From: JAQBQQ01 sp964633955
Lineage (GTDB): Bacteria; Patescibacteriota; Gracilibacteria; Peribacterales; Peribacteraceae
Direction: 5' to 3'
Assembly: GCA_964633955.1 (NCBI GenBank)
Contig: CAZWIA010000037.1
Coordinates: 1-9,807, forward strand
Length of the DNA: 9,807 nt
In this document: one piece after another, positions 1-6,228 of the stretch
Layout of the letters: each line of letters opens with the position of its first letter
How positions within the stretch are numbered: the first letter of the stretch is position 1
Made by a program: the position numbers and the translations under genes
Notes under the pieces: generated by a model
The model's database searches: none
Told to the model about the DNA's origin: nothing
Seen by the model: only the letters and a program-made list of their open reading frames with translations

Positions 1-178
1 GGCCTGTGCATCTTGGGAAGAAAGTGCCATTTGGACCGTTCCTGGATGGAACACACTACTATACCATATTTAGTATAATAATGCAATATCCCAGAAAAGG
101 AAGCGAACGAAAATTCCCTAAAGATTGCAGTGTATGCAATCCCAGACTCCCATGCAAAGAAAACTCGGCATGAGGAAC
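1..178. other. Gene-free A/T-rich stretch at window edge
   Basis: No open frame of useful length with coding character is visible here. The stretch is more A/T-rich than the genes to its right, with a TATAAT at 74-79, but no matching -35 box at the right distance on the plus strand, so I do not call a promoter. It may be the intergenic tail of a gene outside the window. Confidence 0.4.
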
Positions 179-203
179 GACCGGCTGCGCTAGGCAGCCG
201 GTC
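179..203 (-). terminator. Hairpin terminator after the Nudix-like gene
   Basis: A perfect 10-bp stem (GACCGGCTGC at 179-188 pairing with GCAGCCGGTC at 194-203) closes a 5-nt loop. It lies about 10 nt beyond the stop of the leftward Nudix-like gene. The U-tract is weak in the leftward direction and only TTT in the rightward direction, so a bidirectional weak terminator is also possible. Confidence 0.55.
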
Positions 204-212
204 TTTGACCCC

Positions 213-818
213 TCACCACTGGCCACGGAGCCAGCCGGACATCTGGATGACGTCCTTGATGTACGGATGCAAGCCCTCAGGCAGAGGGTCAGCGGCCGTG
301 AGGATCAGATAACTGGAGTGGTCCCGGTCCGGCCGGAAGGCGCCGTCCCTGAGCGGCGTATCTAGGGTCACCTGGTAGCAGAACTGCAGCGTGACGCCCT
401 GGTACCCCAACGGTCCATCCGTATCCGGCGCCCAAGCGGTGCCGAACAGCTGGTTGCCGATAGGGCTGCCCACCTGGATTTCATCCTTGGCCACGCCCAG
501 TTCACTGGCCACCTTGTCCCGGACAAAGTCCGGCATGGACTTGGTCCAGTCCCACTTGCCGCCCATGACCCAGGGGTGACCACGGAACGGACCGGCCATC
601 TGGCCCTCCGTAGCGCGCACGATCAGCACTACGGCAGGCCGCCCATCCGGCGTACGGCCGCAGGCGAGTCCGTCCACGCAGACCATGGGCATCCCGGCCC
701 GCGCCACGGCGTACTGCTCAGGTGGCAGGTGAGCAGGTTTCTGCAGATCTCCCCCGTACGTGTAGAACCGCACGGGAGCTCCCACATCCTCCAACCGAGC
801 CTCAAACTGCTGGTCCAT
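213..818 (-). CDS. Degenerate Nudix hydrolase, GDP-mannose mannosyl hydrolase-like
   Basis: The protein is 201 aa from the ATG at 818, or 211 aa from an in-frame GTG at 848; neither start has a strong Shine-Dalgarno sequence. The centre (residues 96-119 in the longer numbering) reads GGKWDWTKSMPDFVRDKVAS then ELGV. This lines up in length with the modified Nudix box of GDP-mannose mannosyl hydrolase (GG-x5-D-E...AELGL), a family known to deviate from the standard GX5EX7REUXEEXGU. Here the canonical RE is DK and only the last Glu before LG remains, so the metal site is altered. PWVMGG just before the box is typical of the fold. Nudix enzymes cleave nucleoside diphosphate-linked substrates; I cannot name the substrate. 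The protein looks soluble, with no signal peptide. A leftward promoter at 886-913 and a terminator hairpin at 179-203 suggest a single-gene transcription unit. Fold assignment is fairly likely; activity is unsure. Confidence 0.65.
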   Translation of the reverse strand: MDQQFEARLEDVGAPVRFYTYGGDLQKPAHLPPEQYAVARAGMPMVCVDGLACGRTPDGRPAVVLIVRATEGQMAGPFRGHPWVMGGKWDWTKSMPDFVRDKVASELGVAKDEIQVGSPIGNQLFGTAWAPDTDGPLGYQGVTLQFCYQVTLDTPLRDGAFRPDRDHSSYLILTAADPLPEGLHPYIKDVIQMSGWLRGQW

Positions 819-885
819 GACCCGATCTTCTCTTCTGTGAAAGGTCACGTCTTCCGCCCGGACGTTCCGGGTGGAACTGTTTTGT

Positions 886-913
886 ACTATAGAATTTTAT
901 GAATCATTGTCCA
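886..913 (-). promoter_or_regulatory. Sigma70-type promoter for the Nudix-like gene
   Basis: On the minus strand TGGACA (913-908) is followed after 16 nt by TATAGT (891-886). Expected transcription start is near 879. The leader would contain a small hairpin (CCCGGA at 857-862 with TCCGGG at 866-871, 3-nt loop) just before the possible GTG start at 848. Confidence 0.5.
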
Positions 914-977
914 TTTACGCTTCCGAACCAGTTCCACGCGACTATCAGCAGGAACAAAATGAACTTCACGAATCGAG

Positions 978-1589
978 CTACAGATACCGCTTCAGCATCT
1001 CCAAATCCCCTACATCCTTCTCCAATCCCCTCCCGGATTCCGCTTTGAAGATGGCAGCGATCTGCGGCGAGATGAACCGGACAGTTGTCCCGGCGATCTC
1101 CCGCTGCCAGATGAGCTCACGCGGGTGGATCCGCCAGATGTACCGCTCGTTTGGCGTTGTCCGATCCCAGACTTCCGTATCCGTAATATGGATACCGCCC
1201 ACATCAATGCTCACACCCTCTTTCTCAGCCGGGAACGCGTACTGGGGGTCTTTGGAGCGGAATGATCCGATCGTGAACCCTCGCTTTGTTAGGGCATCCC
1301 GCCAGAACGGGAGATCTGCCTCCAAAACGACCGTGTCCAGGTCTCGGTGCTCCCTCAGCACCCTTCCTTCACACAGATCTGCAACGAACCCGGAGAGGAC
1401 CAGTAGCAGCTTTCCGGACGCTGCCGCTTCGCTGCTCAAATCGAGCATCGCCTCGATCAGCTCCCTGGACTGGCCTTCTCCCGCAAATTCCTCATAGGAG
1501 AGAACAGGCAGTGTCCGATGGATAGTCCAGCACGTAGCACTCACAAGTGCATCATAGCGTAGCGCCTCTGTATTCGGCTCTGTATTCAA
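978..1589 (-). CDS. Nucleotidyltransferase, aminoglycoside ANT-like fold
   Basis: A 203-aa soluble protein. Residues 66-87 (SGFVADLCEGRVLREHRDLD and on) resemble the ANT(2'')/MNT pattern in which a Gly-rich turn is followed by GR-x-TREH-x-DxD; D83 and D85 would bind metal and D129 in SIDV would be the third acid. The C-terminal KDVGDLEMLKRYL resembles the tail helix of this superfamily. Such enzymes transfer a nucleotide to an aminoglycoside, lincosamide or other small molecule; the substrate here is unknown and a resistance role is only one option. The first position of the usual GG/GS turn is Ser-Gly. Start is uncertain: the in-frame TTG at 1589 lies 16 nt from a strong GGGGAGGA (1613-1606), which is too far, and no ATG/GTG fits better; CTG at 1595 would be 10 nt away. 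The N-terminus carries a 12-bp tandem duplication coding NTEPNTEA. Confidence 0.65.
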   Translation of the reverse strand: MNTEPNTEALRYDALVSATCWTIHRTLPVLSYEEFAGEGQSRELIEAMLDLSSEAAASGKLLLVLSGFVADLCEGRVLREHRDLDTVVLEADLPFWRDALTKRGFTIGSFRSKDPQYAFPAEKEGVSIDVGGIHITDTEVWDRTTPNERYIWRIHPRELIWQREIAGTTVRFISPQIAAIFKAESGRGLEKDVGDLEMLKRYL

Positions 1590-1642
1590 ACCCAGAAATA
1601 GGATTTCCTCCCCAGTGGCTCTTCCCTATCATATAGCTGCCT

Positions 1643-1719
1643 CGGGACGTAGTTCAGTTGGCTAGAACGCTAGCATGGGGTGCTAGAGGTCGCAGGTTCG
1701 AGTCCTGTCGTCCCGACCA
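1643..1719 (+). tRNA. tRNA-Pro (anticodon GGG)
   Basis: A complete cloverleaf can be folded. The acceptor is CGGGACG/CGTCCCG (1643-1649, 1709-1715), the D arm GTTC...GAAC, the anticodon stem CTAGC/GCTAG with loop ATGGGGT, giving anticodon GGG at 1677-1679, and the T arm GCAGG-TTCGAGT-CCTGT. The discriminator is A1716 and CCA (1717-1719) is encoded. A C1-G72 pair with A73, and G37 next to the anticodon, are established identity features of bacterial tRNA-Pro. It reads opposite to the genes on its left and 27 nt before an A/T-rich gene. Confidence 0.95.
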
Positions 1720-1746
1720 GACATTTGCACTCATATTTCATTACAC

Positions 1747-2109
1747 ATGAATCATTTCCACGAATTCACCATAGAATTGCGCAATAGAAAAATTCGTAGA
1801 CAGACTTTGATTGAACTGCGAGATGCCCTCTTAGGCGCAAAGGGAGGAACGTGGATTAGTTATATTGGTGGTATGTTTTTATATTATGCAACACAGTCAA
1901 TACCAGGCATAGGCACAAGTGGACAAGGCATCAACTTTGGAAGCTCACAGTATTATTTCATTGTTGAACGCTATCCCTTAGCATCGAAGTTTGGTCTGCT
2001 ACTAATGACTTTAGGCTTCGTTCTCCAGATGGTTGACGGTACTTCACTAAAGAATCGCCTTACCGGAGTGACATTATCTATCCTCTTCTTCATACCTGTA
2101 ATTATTTGA
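1747..2109 (+). CDS. Small A/T-rich membrane protein of unknown function
   Basis: A 120-aa protein that I do not recognise. A basic N-terminus (residues 10-20, LRNRKIRRQT region) is followed by three likely membrane segments: about 36-50, 78-96 and 105-120, the last running to the C-terminus. There is no Shine-Dalgarno sequence before the ATG. Codons are visibly richer in A/T than in any other gene of the window, which suggests foreign origin or relaxed selection. It begins 27 nt after the tRNA-Pro CCA end, a common integration site, but no integrase or second copy of the tRNA 3' end is present here. Its stop codon overlaps the end of the converging leftward gene by 8 bp (2102-2109). Being a real gene is likely but not certain. 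Confidence 0.55.
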   Translation: MNHFHEFTIELRNRKIRRQTLIELRDALLGAKGGTWISYIGGMFLYYATQSIPGIGTSGQGINFGSSQYYFIVERYPLASKFGLLLMTLGFVLQMVDGTSLKNRLTGVTLSILFFIPVII

Positions 2110-3067
2110 CTCTAAGCCTCCTCCGCACCCGCCCGTGCACCGCCGTGGTGTAGCCGGCTAGGAGGAGCCCGGCAAAGATCTCCGTGAACGGTCCGGAGTG
2201 GGCCAAGTTCCCCTTCCCTGGTACCAGAGGCTTGGGGGTTGAGGGCGGCGTGGAGTCCGGAACGGGCGGCAGAATCACGCTGGAGGCACGGGAAGACGAA
2301 CTCCCCTGCGGCTGGTTGGTGATGGTTCCCTGGGAAGTGACGTACCACGCCTGGCTGGAGCTGCTGCCCTGGATTGCCGGAACGCTGGAGGGGACGGTGA
2401 ACCAGCCATCGGCGAACGGCCGGCTGCTGGAAGAAGCGCTGCTCCCCTGCACAGCGGCCACCGCGCTGCTCCAGGCTTGCTCAGCCGGGGTGGGCGCGGA
2501 GGACGGCACGTAGGCAATGGGCCGACCGCCCGGGAGCGTGGCACCGCCTGTGCCGGTCACGTTCCACCACGTGCCCTGCCACAGCATGGCGGCCAGCCGC
2601 TCCTCCCACCGGTAGCGCGTGCCGGAGAGGAAACCGAGCGCCAGAAACGGCACGAGCAGGAGGATGAGGAGCAGCAGGCGCATCCCCCACAGGCGGATGA
2701 CACTCAGGCAGAAGAGCATGAGGAGGATGAAGCCCAGAATGACCGGTCCCACCGACCAGCCCCAGGTGTAGAGGCGCGTCAGGGAGCTGAACTGGGGGTC
2801 TACGATCCGCAGCCCCTCCACCACAAACCACCCGAGCACGATGGCCGCCGGAAAGAGGTGCAGGAGGCGCAGGCTGTACTCGGCCCGGTCGCGCCTAAAG
2901 AGCCCGGTGTAGGAGAGCGCGTACAGGAGTGTGGCCGCAAGCAGCAGGATTCCCGGTACCAATCCTTCTGGCAGTGCCGGCAGGGTAGCCAACAGCACGC
3001 CGGTGAGGATGGTCACCAGTCCCAAGAGGCTCAGGAGCAGCGTCTCGGTTGCGAACTTGAGCGGCAT
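2102..3067 (-). CDS. Multispanning membrane protein with Ser-rich linker and sortase-like tail
   Basis: A 321-aa protein of unknown function. The first half has about five hydrophobic helices (near 8-30, 36-57, 70-88, 105-127 and 129-148). Residues 150-285 form a low-complexity, presumably extracytoplasmic region rich in Ser, Pro and Gly, with three copies of QGSS[AS]SS (207-215, 233-238, 254-259). The end has the layout of a cell-wall sorting signal: LAHSGP (288-293), a hydrophobic stretch (294-312) and RVRRRLRVK. The classical motif is LPxTG; LAxSG(P) is a relaxed version that I infer. A tail like this on a polytopic protein is unusual, so it may simply be a sixth helix with a basic stop-transfer. 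Start is ATG at 3067 without a clear ribosome binding site. The repeat hairpin at 3125-3192 separates it from corA upstream. Confidence 0.6.
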   Translation of the reverse strand: MPLKFATETLLLSLLGLVTILTGVLLATLPALPEGLVPGILLLAATLLYALSYTGLFRRDRAEYSLRLLHLFPAAIVLGWFVVEGLRIVDPQFSSLTRLYTWGWSVGPVILGFILLMLFCLSVIRLWGMRLLLLILLLVPFLALGFLSGTRYRWEERLAAMLWQGTWWNVTGTGGATLPGGRPIAYVPSSAPTPAEQAWSSAVAAVQGSSASSSSRPFADGWFTVPSSVPAIQGSSSSQAWYVTSQGTITNQPQGSSSSRASSVILPPVPDSTPPSTPKPLVPGKGNLAHSGPFTEIFAGLLLAGYTTAVHGRVRRRLRVK

Positions 3068-3124
3068 ATGGGCGGATGATCGCGAGTGAGGACGGGAATG
3101 TCAACCTTCTGTGACATACGAGGG

Positions 3125-3192
3125 GTTACCAGTTACGAGTTTCGAGTTACAAGTTCGGCAAACTCGTAACTGGTAACGTTCAACTCGTAACT
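3125..3192. repeat. Inverted heptamer array A (GTTACGA family)
   Basis: Degenerate 7-bp tandem units run GTTACCA, GTTACGA, GTTTCGA, GTTACAA, GTTCGGC (3125-3159), then turn into the complement ACTCGTA, ACTGGTA, ACGTTCA, ACTCGTA, ACT (3162-3192). 3125-3142 and 3160-3177 are a perfect 18-bp inverted repeat around a 17-nt loop. The array ends 4 nt from the corA stop codon, so it forms the corA 3' untranslated hairpin. No U-tract follows, so a rho-independent terminator role is not clear. Confidence 0.9.
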
Positions 3193-3196
3193 ATCG

Positions 3197-4108
3197 TCAC
3201 AGCCACCGCTTCCACCAGCTGTACCAGAGCGAAAGCAGGCTGAGCCCCAGGAGCACCCCCAGGATGCCTACGGCGGCCCAGGGGCTGTGCATGAAGGGCA
3301 GCGGCACGTTCATGCCGTAGAAACTGGTGACAATGACCAGCGGCAGGGAGAACGCATTGATGACCGTGAGGATGCGGATGATGGTGTTGGTCTTGTGGCT
3401 GAGCCAGGATTCGTGCGTGTCCTGGAGCGCCTCCCCCATCTCCTTGGCGGTATCCAGGAGCGCCCACTGGCGTTCGATCGCATCCAGGATGTTGTCAAAG
3501 TAGATGTCCAAGTCCTCATCAATGAACTGCTTGTGCTTGTGCTCCAAGAGCGCCACTAAGGACCGCTGGGGCAGCAGGATGGACCGCATGGTGATCACGT
3601 TGCGCTTGAGCGTGAGAATGTCCCGCAGCACGTCCGCTTCTTCCTCGTTCTCAAAGAGCTGCAGCTCTATGGTGCGTAACTGGCGGGTGATCGTGTCCAC
3701 GATCGGAAAACCGGAGTCAAAGAGGCGGCTCATGAGCTCATAGAGCAGGAAGCTGGGCCCCTGGGAGAAGAAGCTGAACGCCTTGCTGGACTCGTCGCGC
3801 AGCTCCGCCTGCAACGCCTCAAAGACCGGAATGCGCCCCTCGTGCAGCGTAATGAGGAACGTACGGCCCAGGAAAATGTGCACTTCCTCCTTCACGATCC
3901 GGCCCGTGGCCTTGTGGAGGAACGGGAGGTGGAAGACCAGGAAGAGGTAGTGCTCGTACTCCTCAATCTTGGGCCGCTCGTGCTCGCTCAGGCAGTCCTC
4001 AATGTCCAGATCATGGAACCCGTAGGCACGCTGCAGCTCCCGGAGCTGCTCCTCTCCGGCGCGCGGGAAGTGGTGCCAGGCGTACGCGGGAAACTGGACC
4101 GGAGACAT
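3197..4108 (-). CDS. corA: CorA-family magnesium/divalent cation channel
   Basis: A 303-aa protein close to the usual CorA length. The long cytoplasmic N-terminal domain has the expected pattern: DLDIEDCLSEHERPKIEEY near 33-51, a hydrophobic beta region, and a long helical stalk (about 150-245) rich in charged heptads. The signature YGMN is at 264-267, after the first membrane helix (about 245-263, NAFSLPLVIVTSF) and before the second helix (about 278-297), and the protein ends in WWKRWL, the usual basic C-terminus facing the cytoplasm. CorA forms pentameric inner-membrane channels gated by cytoplasmic Mg2+. The loop after GMN is VPLPFMHSPW rather than the MPEL-type loop of E. coli CorA, which may alter ion selection. 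ATG at 4108 fits, although no clear Shine-Dalgarno is seen. A 33-nt gap separates it from the upstream membrane-protein gene, so the two may be co-transcribed. Confidence 0.92.
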   Translation of the reverse strand: MSPVQFPAYAWHHFPRAGEEQLRELQRAYGFHDLDIEDCLSEHERPKIEEYEHYLFLVFHLPFLHKATGRIVKEEVHIFLGRTFLITLHEGRIPVFEALQAELRDESSKAFSFFSQGPSFLLYELMSRLFDSGFPIVDTITRQLRTIELQLFENEEEADVLRDILTLKRNVITMRSILLPQRSLVALLEHKHKQFIDEDLDIYFDNILDAIERQWALLDTAKEMGEALQDTHESWLSHKTNTIIRILTVINAFSLPLVIVTSFYGMNVPLPFMHSPWAAVGILGVLLGLSLLSLWYSWWKRWL

Positions 4109-4141
4109 GACAGTAGCGGAGGGAGGTCTTCCATGGGCAGG

Positions 4142-4582
4142 TTAGCGGCGGCGGGGGCCTGGAAGGTACGGGTCACGGGGATCAACCACGCTCTCACGCG
4201 GCAGCACCTGGTAGTGCCGGGCGCGGAAGAGGCGGACTTGCAGAATGAGGTACGCAATGAGGAGTCCTATCCACACCACCCAGAAGAAGCGCATGGCCAG
4301 GAACTGGATCAGCTCCACGCGGGAGACGACCAGGATCAGGCCCGTCAGGCCAAACCAGAGAGCGGCGGAGGGCCAGGAACGCGAAAGCCGCTTGGTCACG
4401 GAATTCTGCTGGCGGTTGCGCCAGGCGCGGATGCCAAAGGATCCGATCACCAGCAGAGCGCACAGAACCATCAGCACCTGGACCTTCCAGTTGCCGTAAT
4501 CGGTATTGCCGGGGTTGGGGTAGAACCAGTAACGGAGGAAATCCACGGGAGGATGGTAGAGGGCGTGGCTTGGCGGAGGCAA
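4142..4582 (-). CDS. Small three-helix membrane protein, unknown
   Basis: A 146-aa protein that I do not recognise. Predicted membrane segments lie near 34-52, 73-88 and 97-119. The N-terminus is Pro/aromatic-rich (PVDFLRYWFYPNPGNTDYGN) and the C-terminus is basic (PGPRRR). The start is uncertain: TTG at 4582 gives the full frame directly after an in-frame TAA, and GTG at 4546 (residue 13) is an alternative. No good ribosome binding site is visible for either. It lies 33 nt upstream of corA in the same direction, which suggests a shared transcript, and array D separates it from the next gene upstream. Confidence 0.55.
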   Translation of the reverse strand: MPPPSHALYHPPVDFLRYWFYPNPGNTDYGNWKVQVLMVLCALLVIGSFGIRAWRNRQQNSVTKRLSRSWPSAALWFGLTGLILVVSRVELIQFLAMRFFWVVWIGLLIAYLILQVRLFRARHYQVLPRESVVDPRDPYLPGPRRR

Positions 4583-4603
4583 GGAGAGATTTTAGGCGAA
4601 TGG

Positions 4604-4724
4604 CCAATCTTCAAGCACCAAGAACCAAACAAGTACCAATGATCAGTATCAAAACGAATGTGAAAAGGGAAATTGGGATTTGGGTGATTATTTGGTCCTT
4701 GGTGCTTGGGATTTGGTGCTTTTC
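4604..4724. repeat. Inverted heptamer array D (TTGGTGC/CCAAGCA family)
   Basis: The left arm has CCAA at 4604, 4618, 4625 and 4636. The right arm has TTGG at 4673, 4680, 4692, 4699, 4706 and 4713, so spacing is mostly 7 with slips to 11-14. The arms are complementary in type (CCAAGCACCAAG against TTGGTGCTTGG), separated by about 33 nt of A-rich sequence. The right arm runs into the coding sequence of the leftward 137-aa gene and supplies its last eleven codons and TAA stop. It is a different word from arrays A-C but has the same 7-nt pitch and inverted layout. Confidence 0.8.
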
Positions 4725-5101
4725 TTCGTCTCGCTCACTTCCTCCGTCTCCAGCACGTGATCCATGACAACCGCTTCCTCCTGACTCCCTTCTGGCTCAT
4801 CAGATGGAACGAACACATGATCATGCAGCTCCCGCACCATGGCGTCCGTCTGCCGCTGCATGACGGTCCGCGCCGGCCGCAGGAGCAGATAGAGCAGGAA
4901 ACCGGCCCCCGGCAGCAGCGCCACCAGCAGAATGCTGAGGAGCTGCGCGATGAGCGATTGCGTGCGCAGCAGGATGTCCCGGGTGGTGAACAGGATGAGG
5001 AAGACCAGCAGGACGCCGATCGCGCCGAGCACGGGCGAGAGCCACGGCTGCCCGCCGAACTGGCGGATCACCTGATCGAACAGCTGGAAGAGTTGGGTCA
5101 T
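4688..5101 (-). CDS. Small two-helix membrane protein with repeat-encoded C-terminus
   Basis: A 137-aa protein of unknown function. Two membrane helices lie near 22-39 and 50-74, linked by the basic turn TTRDILLRTQSL, and the second ends in LLLRPARTV; this core looks conserved in style. A cytoplasmic tail follows, rich in acidic residues (DEPEGSQEE, LETEEVSE). The last residues (127-137, KSTKSQAPRTK) are encoded by heptamer array D, which also provides the TAA stop, so the native gene probably once ended elsewhere. Start is ATG at 5101, with no obvious Shine-Dalgarno. Array C lies between this gene and the Lgt-like gene upstream. Confidence 0.6.
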   Translation of the reverse strand: MTQLFQLFDQVIRQFGGQPWLSPVLGAIGVLLVFLILFTTRDILLRTQSLIAQLLSILLVALLPGAGFLLYLLLRPARTVMQRQTDAMVRELHDHVFVPSDEPEGSQEEAVVMDHVLETEEVSETKKSTKSQAPRTK

Positions 5102-5153
5102 GCGGGGGCGAAGCTAACAGGCGCGTCGGGTGGCGTCGAGGAACTGAACTGGA

Positions 5154-5232
5154 AGTGGTCAGTGGTTAGTGGTCAGTGATCAGAAAAAAAATTGCTCGCG
5201 TAGCTGACCACTGACCCCTGCCTTCTGACCAC
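5154..5232. repeat. Inverted heptamer array C (GTGGTCA family)
   Basis: Four left units (AGTGGTC, AGTGGTT, AGTGGTC, AGTGATC; 5154-5181) face four right units (TGACCAC, TGACCCC, TGCCTTC, TGACCAC; 5205-5232). The arms can pair over about 29 nt with six mismatches, around a loop containing eight A (5184-5191). The right arm stops 1 nt from the TAG of the Lgt-like gene. On the minus strand the loop gives T8, but it lies inside the hairpin, not after it. Confidence 0.9.
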
Positions 5233-5233
5233 T

Positions 5234-6157
5234 CTACAAATGCGGATATTTCCTCCGGTGCACGATCACGTACACCACCGTGGCCAAGAGCGCCACAATG
5301 GCCAGGAGCTGGCTGAACCGCAGCTCAAAAAACTCCAGGTCCAGCGTGCGGCGCAGGAGCAGGTAACCAACGGAGAGCACCAGCAGTAGCCCTTCATAGA
5401 GCATCATATTCCGCGGCGTGAACTGCAGCTCCACCGCGGCAAACACGCCTAAGCTGATGAACAGGAGCGAAAGGAGCAGGAAGTCCAGCCGCGTAGCGAA
5501 CACGGGAATGGCAAAGTCTCCCCGGAAGTTCTCCAGAAACAGCGTTGCCATGGCCATCAGCACAATGCCGATCAGCGTCTCCGTTCCCACCCGCCGCGCC
5601 TTCTTGCGGACCACCAGGAGCAGGAACGTGAGGAAGAAGTAGAAGACCGCGTAGTAGAGCTGCACCGGATGGATGGGTACGGTGTAGCGGACGGTTGGGG
5701 AATCATAGGCGATGCCCCAGAAGACGTCCGCCGGCGCGCCGTAGGCGTCTCCGGCAAAGAAGGATCCCAGCCAGTTGAAGACCATGGCCAGGGATACCGC
5801 CGGCACCAGCGCGTCCAGCCACTGCAGGAACGTGGCCCGGTGGCTCATGTTGGTGAAGTACAGCACCAGGCCGATCCCCATGGCCGCCCCCAGCAGGTTG
5901 AATCCCCCGTCCCACACCACGATCATCCGGAACGGATCCTGCTGGTACACCTTGTACTCCGCGATCATCCCGATGATCCGGCCGGAGAGGAGGAACGCGA
6001 TGATGTACCAGAGCCCGTTCTCCTGGAAGGACGTGAGCGGCAAGCTGGCACTCTGCGCAAGCCGGAAGAAGAACTCAGCGGAGAGCCAGATGCCAAGCAG
6101 CAGGAACAGGTACTTGGTCCAGATGACCAGGGTGCCGATCTGGAAGGCCTCGAACAC
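5234..6157 (-). CDS. Lgt-like membrane protein with altered active site
   Basis: A 307-aa polytopic membrane protein. Several segments match prolipoprotein diacylglyceryl transferase (Lgt): SGRIIGMIAEY (58-68), VWDGGFNLLGAAMG (81-94), FNWLGSFFAGDAYG (127-140), HPVQLYYAVFYF (163-174, Lgt has HPxQLYE) and LENFRGD (208-214). Lgt moves diacylglycerol from phosphatidylglycerol to the lipobox Cys of lipoproteins. In the Lgt signature GRxGNFxNGE, the Arg known to be needed in E. coli (R143) aligns with Trp, Asn146 with Ser and Glu151 with Asp. The His of WDGG-x3-HGG is also missing. About 55 extra C-terminal residues add one or two helices. It may therefore be a divergent transferase or a relative with another role. 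Start is GTG at 6157 with no clear Shine-Dalgarno. No lipobox protein is seen nearby. Confidence 0.7.
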   Translation of the reverse strand: MFEAFQIGTLVIWTKYLFLLLGIWLSAEFFFRLAQSASLPLTSFQENGLWYIIAFLLSGRIIGMIAEYKVYQQDPFRMIVVWDGGFNLLGAAMGIGLVLYFTNMSHRATFLQWLDALVPAVSLAMVFNWLGSFFAGDAYGAPADVFWGIAYDSPTVRYTVPIHPVQLYYAVFYFFLTFLLLVVRKKARRVGTETLIGIVLMAMATLFLENFRGDFAIPVFATRLDFLLLSLLFISLGVFAAVELQFTPRNMMLYEGLLLVLSVGYLLLRRTLDLEFFELRFSQLLAIVALLATVVYVIVHRRKYPHL

Positions 6158-6228
6158 GGACCGAGGATAGCACAGATGGAAGTGGCTGCTACGGGATAGG
6201 TCATCCCAGCTTCAGCATGGCTCGGACA

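Noticed and set aside
74..79. TATAAT as a promoter for a gene on the left
   Set aside because: No -35 box at a suitable distance and no gene follows in the right place.
871..1497. Rightward open frame of 208 codons
   Set aside because: It is antisense to the nucleotidyltransferase-like gene, which has a recognisable motif; the rightward product is Ser-rich and featureless.
1643..2109. Integrated element with att sites at the tRNA-Pro
   Set aside because: No integrase and no second copy of the tRNA 3' end is visible in the window; kept only as a question about the A/T-rich gene.
2477..3079. Rightward open frame of 200 codons
   Set aside because: It is antisense to the membrane protein, and its Gln/Glu/His-rich translation mirrors the hydrophobic leftward helices.
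3842..4642. Long rightward open frame (266 codons)
   Set aside because: It lies antisense over corA and the 146-aa membrane gene, with composition typical of a shadow frame and no recognisable domain.
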